DNA from: an uncultured Chloroflexota bacterium | GTDB lineage: Bacteria; Chloroflexota; Anaerolineae; Caldilineales; Caldilineaceae | Reading direction: 5' to 3' | NCBI GenBank assembly: GCA_903879975.1 | Contig: CAIRNL010000193.1 | Span: 1 to 9,134, forward strand | Length of the DNA: 9,134 nt | In this document: one piece after another, positions 5,421-9,134 of the stretch | How the letters are laid out: each line of letters opens with the position of its first letter | How positions within the stretch are numbered: position 1 is the stretch's first letter | Program-made: the position numbers and the translations under genes | Notes under the pieces: generated by a model | The model's database searches: none | What the model was told of the DNA's origin: nothing | What the model saw: the letters and a program-made list of their open reading frames with translations, nothing else

Positions 5421-5825
5421 ATGAGTGAACGCAAGATTCGCGTGCTGGTTGCCAAACCGGGCCTCGATGGCCACGACCGCGGTGCCAAAGTGGTGGCACG
5501 CATGTTGCGCGACGCTGGCTTTGAAGTCATCTACACCGGCATCCGTCAGACGCCGCAGATGATTGCCGAAGCTGCGCTGCAAGAAGACGTCGACGTGGTT
5601 GGCCTGAGCATCCTCAGCGGCGCGCACATGACCCTGTGTCCCAAGGTGGTCGAACTGCTGCGTGCCCAGGGACAGGATGACGTGCGGGTCGTCGTTGGCG
5701 GCATTATCCCCGATGAGGATGTGGCGAAGCTCAAGGCAGCGGGCATCGACGGTGTCTTTGGCCCTGGTGCTTCCAGCGAGGAATATGTCACGTTCCTGCG
5801 CGAGCATGTGAAGGTAGCCGCCTAG
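5421..5825 (+). CDS. Stand-alone B12-binding subunit of an acyl-CoA mutase
   Basis: This 134-residue protein is the cobalamin-binding domain of methylmalonyl-CoA-type mutases as a separate small subunit. It has the base-off B12 motif DGHDRG (Asp16, His18, Gly21), with His18 as the lower cobalt ligand, then GLSILSG (61-67) and VVVGGIIP (90-97) lining the nucleotide tail, all in the usual Rossmann-like order. It complements a separate TIM-barrel substrate-binding subunit, which is not in the window. The same small subunit is used by methylmalonyl-CoA, 2-hydroxyisobutyryl-CoA (HcmB) and related mutases, so the substrate cannot be read from this gene. AAGGAG at 5407-5412 lies eight bases before the ATG. 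The stop codon abuts the meaB start with no spacer, so the two are almost certainly co-transcribed and translationally coupled. Confidence 0.93.
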   Translation: MSERKIRVLVAKPGLDGHDRGAKVVARMLRDAGFEVIYTGIRQTPQMIAEAALQEDVDVVGLSILSGAHMTLCPKVVELLRAQGQDDVRVVVGGIIPDEDVAKLKAAGIDGVFGPGASSEEYVTFLREHVKVAA

Positions 5826-6860
5826 ATGGTGCTGACTCGCACGCGCAGTGCGCCGTCCACAGCCGAACTGGCTGCAGGAGTCCGGGGCGGTGACCGCCTG
5901 TCGCTCTCGCGCACCATCTCGCGCGTGGAGAACCAGGAACCCGATGCCACTGCGCTCTTGACTGCGCTCTACCCTCACTCTGGCCGCGCCCACATCATCG
6001 GCGTGACCGGCGCACCGGGCACAGGCAAGTCGACACTCGTCACGGCGCTGGCACAGGGCTACCGCACCGCCGGCATGAGCGTTGCCATCGTCGCGATTGA
6101 CCCGACAAGCCCCTTTACCGGTGGCGCGCTATTGGGCGACCGCGTTCGCATGCGGGCACTGGCCGGCGACAGCGGTGTCTTTGTGCGCAGCATGGCGACG
6201 CGCGGCAGCCTGGGCGGTCTCAGCAAGACCACAGGCGATGTCGTCACTGTCATGGACGCAGCCGGCTTCGACCGCATTATCGTCGAAACGGTCGGCGTTG
6301 GCCAGGCCGAGGTCGAGATCGCCGGCACTGCGCACACGACGCTGGTCGTCGAAGCACCCGGCCTAGGCGACGAAGTGCAGGCCATCAAGGCTGGCATCCT
6401 CGAGATTGCCGACATTCTGGTCGTCAATAAGGCCGACCGCCCCGGGCTGGATCGTACGCTGCGCGCGCTGGAAATGATGTTGGAGATCGAGGGGAATGGC
6501 GCACGCGATGTCCGCCATCACGGCCAGTTGCTGCGCGTAGAGTCGCCTGTGGAGAGTACGCAAAAGGAGGCAACCTGGAAGGTCATCGTCCTGCAGACGG
6601 TGGCCACGGGTGGCACCGGTGTCGAGGAACTGCGTCAACGCATCGAAGCGCATCGCACCTGGCTGATCGAGTCGGGCGAGATGGCGTTGCGCGAGCAGTT
6701 GCGCATCGCCAATACGCTGGAGAATATCATCCGCGCCGAGTTGAATCGGCGCATTGCAGCCAGCATGCCGGCCGGCAGGCTCGACGAACTGGTAGAAACT
6801 ATCCGCCGCCGTGAAAGTGATCCCTACGCAGCGGCGGCTGCCCTTCTGTCCGCCGTGTAG
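5826..6860 (+). CDS. meaB: MeaB/ArgK-type G3E GTPase, mutase chaperone
   Basis: MeaB is a cytoplasmic GTPase that gates cobalamin loading into acyl-CoA mutases and protects them from inactivation. The 344-residue product has the family length. It carries an N-terminal helical region, a P-loop GAPGTGKST (62-70), the family block AIDPTSPFTGGALLGDRVRM (90-109), IVETVGVGQAEVEI with the Walker B/switch region (152-165), and the guanine-specificity motif NKAD (201-204). A C-terminal helical dimerisation region follows. The ATG directly follows the TAG of the mutase subunit gene; AAGG at 5811-5814 is a distant Shine-Dalgarno, so translational coupling probably matters. Pairing with a mutase subunit makes the chaperone role much more likely than the old arginine-transport annotation of ArgK. 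Downstream, 36 bp separate it from a convergent gene, with only a 4-bp GGGG/CCCC hairpin visible. Confidence 0.95.
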   Translation: MVLTRTRSAPSTAELAAGVRGGDRLSLSRTISRVENQEPDATALLTALYPHSGRAHIIGVTGAPGTGKSTLVTALAQGYRTAGMSVAIVAIDPTSPFTGGALLGDRVRMRALAGDSGVFVRSMATRGSLGGLSKTTGDVVTVMDAAGFDRIIVETVGVGQAEVEIAGTAHTTLVVEAPGLGDEVQAIKAGILEIADILVVNKADRPGLDRTLRALEMMLEIEGNGARDVRHHGQLLRVESPVESTQKEATWKVIVLQTVATGGTGVEELRQRIEAHRTWLIESGEMALREQLRIANTLENIIRAELNRRIAASMPAGRLDELVETIRRRESDPYAAAAALLSAV

Positions 6861-6896
6861 GGGCTTTATCCCCGGCAGGAGATGGACGCCAGCCGT

Positions 6897-8831
6897 TCAT
6901 AGTTCGCTCCAGCGGCTGCCTGCCTGTTCGACGCCGCGCGCCAGCGCAACGAGGGCGTCCGGACCTTCCAATGCAGCGACCAAAGGCAGCGTTCCCTCGA
7001 TGCCGTAGACAGTCTGCCACACTCCGCGCGTGCGGTCAGCCGCCCAGATCGCTGTGGCGAAGGCTGCCAGCGCCACGCGCACCGAGTCACCTTGCGCGTT
7101 TGCCTGGGGCGCATCCGTGTGCAGTGCCGACCCCAGTTCCGCCACCAACCGTTTCGACAGGTTTGTCAGCCGGGCGGCGTGCTTTTCGCCGCTGCCGGTC
7201 TGCAGAGCCTGTTGCAATACGGGTAAGCTCTGGAGCGCCATCTGCACGCGTCCAGCCGCCAGGAACGGCTCCAGCAGATTCTCGCTCAAAAAGTTCACCA
7301 GGGCTTCCCCCTCGATCAAACGCGGCGCCCAGGTCAGAAGGATGTCGGCCTGTTGCTGGACCGCCTTGGGCGAGGGCGCATCCTGCAGGAGCAGCGCACG
7401 CAGGCGCAGCCCGCTGTTGCGCAGCTCATCGTCGGAGAGCTTGTGGCCAAAGAGGTCGCGCATGCTGCGCCAGAAGCCAGCCGGTTCGTGCCAGGTGTCG
7501 AGAATCGCTACCGCAGCGCCCGGCTCACCGCGCTCCAGGTAGATCTGCGCCACGCCCCAGATCAGTGCACGTGCAGGGTTGCGTCCCGGATACTGCCAGG
7601 CCCACGCCAGCCCCCTGCGGATCTGCTCGTCGGCCAGCGCCACCTCGTCGGCAGCCAGCAGCCCCTTCGCCAGTGCAATGAAGCCCTCGGCCTTGGTGGG
7701 GTCGCTGGCGGGGATCGAGTCGACCACGTCGATGGCAAATTTGACGGCCCCCAGGTCGATGAGCGTCGCAGCTGCGCCTGCCGCCGTCCAGCCGTCGCTC
7801 TGGGTACCCAGCAGAGCGAGGCGATTCGCCAGGTCGATGCGCTGCTCGCGCGGAATCTGGCGCACGGGCATGGCGCGCACAGCTTCCTGCAACGTGTAGA
7901 CCTGGAAGTCGACGTCGGCGTCAGCGGTAGGCCGCTTGACCTGGCGCAGGATGCTCTGGTCGCCTTTGCGCAGGGAGAGGCCGCTCTCCTGTCGCGCTGC
8001 CTGAATGTTGGCGATGGCGGTCAATTGGCCCAGCATCTCGTCGACAGCGCCGGCCTGCGCCAGCGCAATGGCTGTCAGACGTCGCGAGTGCAGGCTGGTG
8101 AGCGTGGCATTGCGGAAGGTGTCGACGCCCAGCATGAGCTGGCGCGCCACACGCGTGGCTGTAGCAGGCCGCTGGCGTAGCTGCACGCTGGCCGCAGTCG
8201 TAAGATTCAGCACGAACTGTGCGCCGGCATCGCCGTAGCGGCGCGGCGCGCTGGTGATCAGCGCCATCGTGAGCGGATGGAGGCCCAGCCCGAAAACAGC
8301 GTCGGAGAGTAGCTGACGCTGTTCGGGCGCAACGACCGGGCGCTCCCAAGGTGCCGCAAATTGATCCAGCCGTTCCAGGAAAGTGAGAGCCAGCTGTGGG
8401 TCGCCTACGGCTGTCGCCGTTGCAGCGCCATAGAGCAGGCGATCGCGCGCCGTCAGGTCGTCGCGTGCCGCTGCGGGCGCCAGAATCTGCGGCGTCATGC
8501 GCTGCAACTCCTGCGCGATGCCATACGCCAGACCCAGGCGGCTGTCGATGCAGGCCGTCAGGCGGTAGAGCGCTTGCACAGGCGCGAGTGGATAGCGCGT
8601 GGCGGCCATCCGCGCCACAGCCAGCGCAGCAGACAGTGCGCCGGCGTCGGCCAGTGTCTCCCAGCATTTCTGGATCAGCCAGGAGTCTGGCCGGAAGACT
8701 GCGCGTTCGAGCGCAGCGGGGTGCCCCTCCTCGCCCTGGCGTTGCGTAGCGATGATCAGCGCCTCGATTGCAGCCTGGACCAGTGCCGGCCGCTCCAGCG
8801 CCGCAGTCGAGGCGGGCGCTGTCTCCGGCAT
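6897..8831 (-). CDS. Large alpha-helical repeat (TPR-like) protein of unknown function
   Basis: I recognise no named family. The 644-residue product is rich in Ala, Leu, Arg and Gln and reads as consecutive amphipathic helix pairs. TPR-like spacing is clearest at about 375-450, where ALAKGLLAADE, ADEQIRRGLAWA, ARALIWGVAQIYLERGE and GAAVAILDTW succeed one another, and there is a further helical run at about 500-560. No signal peptide, membrane segment, catalytic motif or nucleotide-binding loop is visible. An alpha-solenoid scaffold is the natural reading. The start is uncertain: the ATG at 8831 is used here, while a GTG at 8864 would add 11 residues and lie 16 bp after the upstream gene; neither has a clear ribosome-binding site. 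The frame is open back to 9110, but that part overlaps the upstream gene and has non-coding composition. It probably forms an operon with the short membrane protein upstream. Confidence 0.72.
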   Translation of the reverse strand: MPETAPASTAALERPALVQAAIEALIIATQRQGEEGHPAALERAVFRPDSWLIQKCWETLADAGALSAALAVARMAATRYPLAPVQALYRLTACIDSRLGLAYGIAQELQRMTPQILAPAAARDDLTARDRLLYGAATATAVGDPQLALTFLERLDQFAAPWERPVVAPEQRQLLSDAVFGLGLHPLTMALITSAPRRYGDAGAQFVLNLTTAASVQLRQRPATATRVARQLMLGVDTFRNATLTSLHSRRLTAIALAQAGAVDEMLGQLTAIANIQAARQESGLSLRKGDQSILRQVKRPTADADVDFQVYTLQEAVRAMPVRQIPREQRIDLANRLALLGTQSDGWTAAGAAATLIDLGAVKFAIDVVDSIPASDPTKAEGFIALAKGLLAADEVALADEQIRRGLAWAWQYPGRNPARALIWGVAQIYLERGEPGAAVAILDTWHEPAGFWRSMRDLFGHKLSDDELRNSGLRLRALLLQDAPSPKAVQQQADILLTWAPRLIEGEALVNFLSENLLEPFLAAGRVQMALQSLPVLQQALQTGSGEKHAARLTNLSKRLVAELGSALHTDAPQANAQGDSVRVALAAFATAIWAADRTRGVWQTVYGIEGTLPLVAALEGPDALVALARGVEQAGSRWSEL

Positions 8832-8880
8832 TGGGGCGACCGTGCGTGGAGCCGAGGAGATCACGGGATGTGCCCCGGAC

Positions 8881-9134
8881 TTAGGCCAGCCACTGGGCGA
8901 CGAGCGCAGCCAGCAGCAAGAGGGCTGCAGCCGCCAGAAGGACCCACCCGATGTGTTGAAGCCTCTGCGCCTGGCGGACGCTCCAGCCGTGGGCGGTGTG
9001 CGCCTCTGTGCCCCGCTGCAGACGAGCGGGATCCTGATGCGCAACTTCCTTGACCTGGGCGAGCCACCAGGCGCGCTGGCAGAAGGCCCACATGCCGATG
9101 TCGCTGGCACGGACGAGCGAGCGATCCTTAGCCA
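8881..9134 (-). CDS. Short membrane protein with a Cas4-like N-terminal motif, start just off the window
   Basis: The frame is open to the right edge; 83 residues are visible and the window ends on TG of what is probably the ATG, giving 84 in all. Counting that Met as 1, RASDIGMWAFCQRAWWL spans 9-25 with Cys19, and GTEAH (Gly42 to His46) follows in a helical stretch. A single membrane helix (about 62-80, IGWVLLAAAALLLLA) ends the protein at WLA. The S-D-I/L...C.RAWWL...G...H pattern recalls the start of Cas4/RecB-like PD-(D/E)XK nucleases, but the Asp and Glu/Lys catalytic motifs are absent. Either this is a degenerate derivative or the match reflects a separate small family with a membrane anchor. 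It precedes the large helical-repeat gene on the same strand. The Cas4-like likeness is from memory of the motif, not a search. Confidence 0.72.
   Translation of the reverse strand, partial: AKDRSLVRASDIGMWAFCQRAWWLAQVKEVAHQDPARLQRGTEAHTAHGWSVRQAQRLQHIGWVLLAAAALLLLAALVAQWLA

Noticed and set aside
6850..6896. Terminator between meaB and the convergent helical-repeat gene
   Set aside because: Only GGGG-CTTTAT-CCCC (4-bp stem) is visible, with no T-run on either strand, which is too little to call.
7353..8180. 275-codon open frame on the plus strand
   Set aside because: It lies antisense within the large helical-repeat gene, which is a single uninterrupted frame with amphipathic helix periodicity; the plus-strand product shows no domain.
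8832..9110. N-terminal extension of the large helical-repeat protein to 9110
   Set aside because: The extra codons are rich in Ser, Pro, Arg and Cys, unlike the rest, and overlap the short membrane protein, whose own frame has a clear membrane helix and motifs.

Overview
The window is about 62% GC and densely coded on both strands. It reads like a chromosomal stretch of a Chloroflexota bacterium, probably of the Anaerolineae/Caldilineae type. That placement is inference from gene content and style: a ComEA with a single N-terminal anchor and a Pro/Thr/Ala-rich linker, a phasin-like protein, a stand-alone B12-binding mutase subunit followed by meaB, a DUF2231 membrane protein, and a short membrane protein with a Cas4-like N-terminus. 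I see no insertion sequence, CRISPR array, tRNA, rRNA or prophage gene.

Layout, left to right. A DUF2231-type membrane protein is cut by the left edge (1-102, minus). It diverges from msrP (325-1329, plus), the molybdopterin methionine-sulfoxide reductase, which is followed by its haem membrane partner msrQ (1442-2146, plus). msrQ converges on a phasin-like gene (2230-2676, minus), and the gap holds a long inverted repeat. Upstream of the phasin gene on the same strand are comEA (2846-3550, minus), a DNA-binding competence protein, and an acyl-CoA dehydrogenase-family gene (3760-4929, minus). Next is a roughly 490-bp divergent region (4930-5420) with candidate promoters in both directions, a near-perfect inverted repeat, and a short ORF interrupted by an amber codon. 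To its right are the B12-binding subunit of an acyl-CoA mutase (5421-5825, plus) and the abutting G-protein chaperone meaB (5826-6860, plus). The right end is a minus-strand pair: a short membrane protein with a Cas4-like N-terminus (8881 to the right edge) and a large alpha-helical repeat protein of unknown function (6897-8831).

Functionally there are three themes. MsrP/MsrQ repairs oxidised methionines in exported proteins using electrons from the membrane. The mutase subunit, MeaB and perhaps the divergent acyl-CoA dehydrogenase point to acyl-CoA carbon-skeleton rearrangement (methylmalonyl-, 2-hydroxyisobutyryl- or a related CoA ester), but the catalytic large subunit is not in the window. 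ComEA points to DNA uptake. The least explained items are the Cas4-like/helical-repeat pair and the regulatory structures in the intergenic regions. All calls were made by eye; no database search was run.
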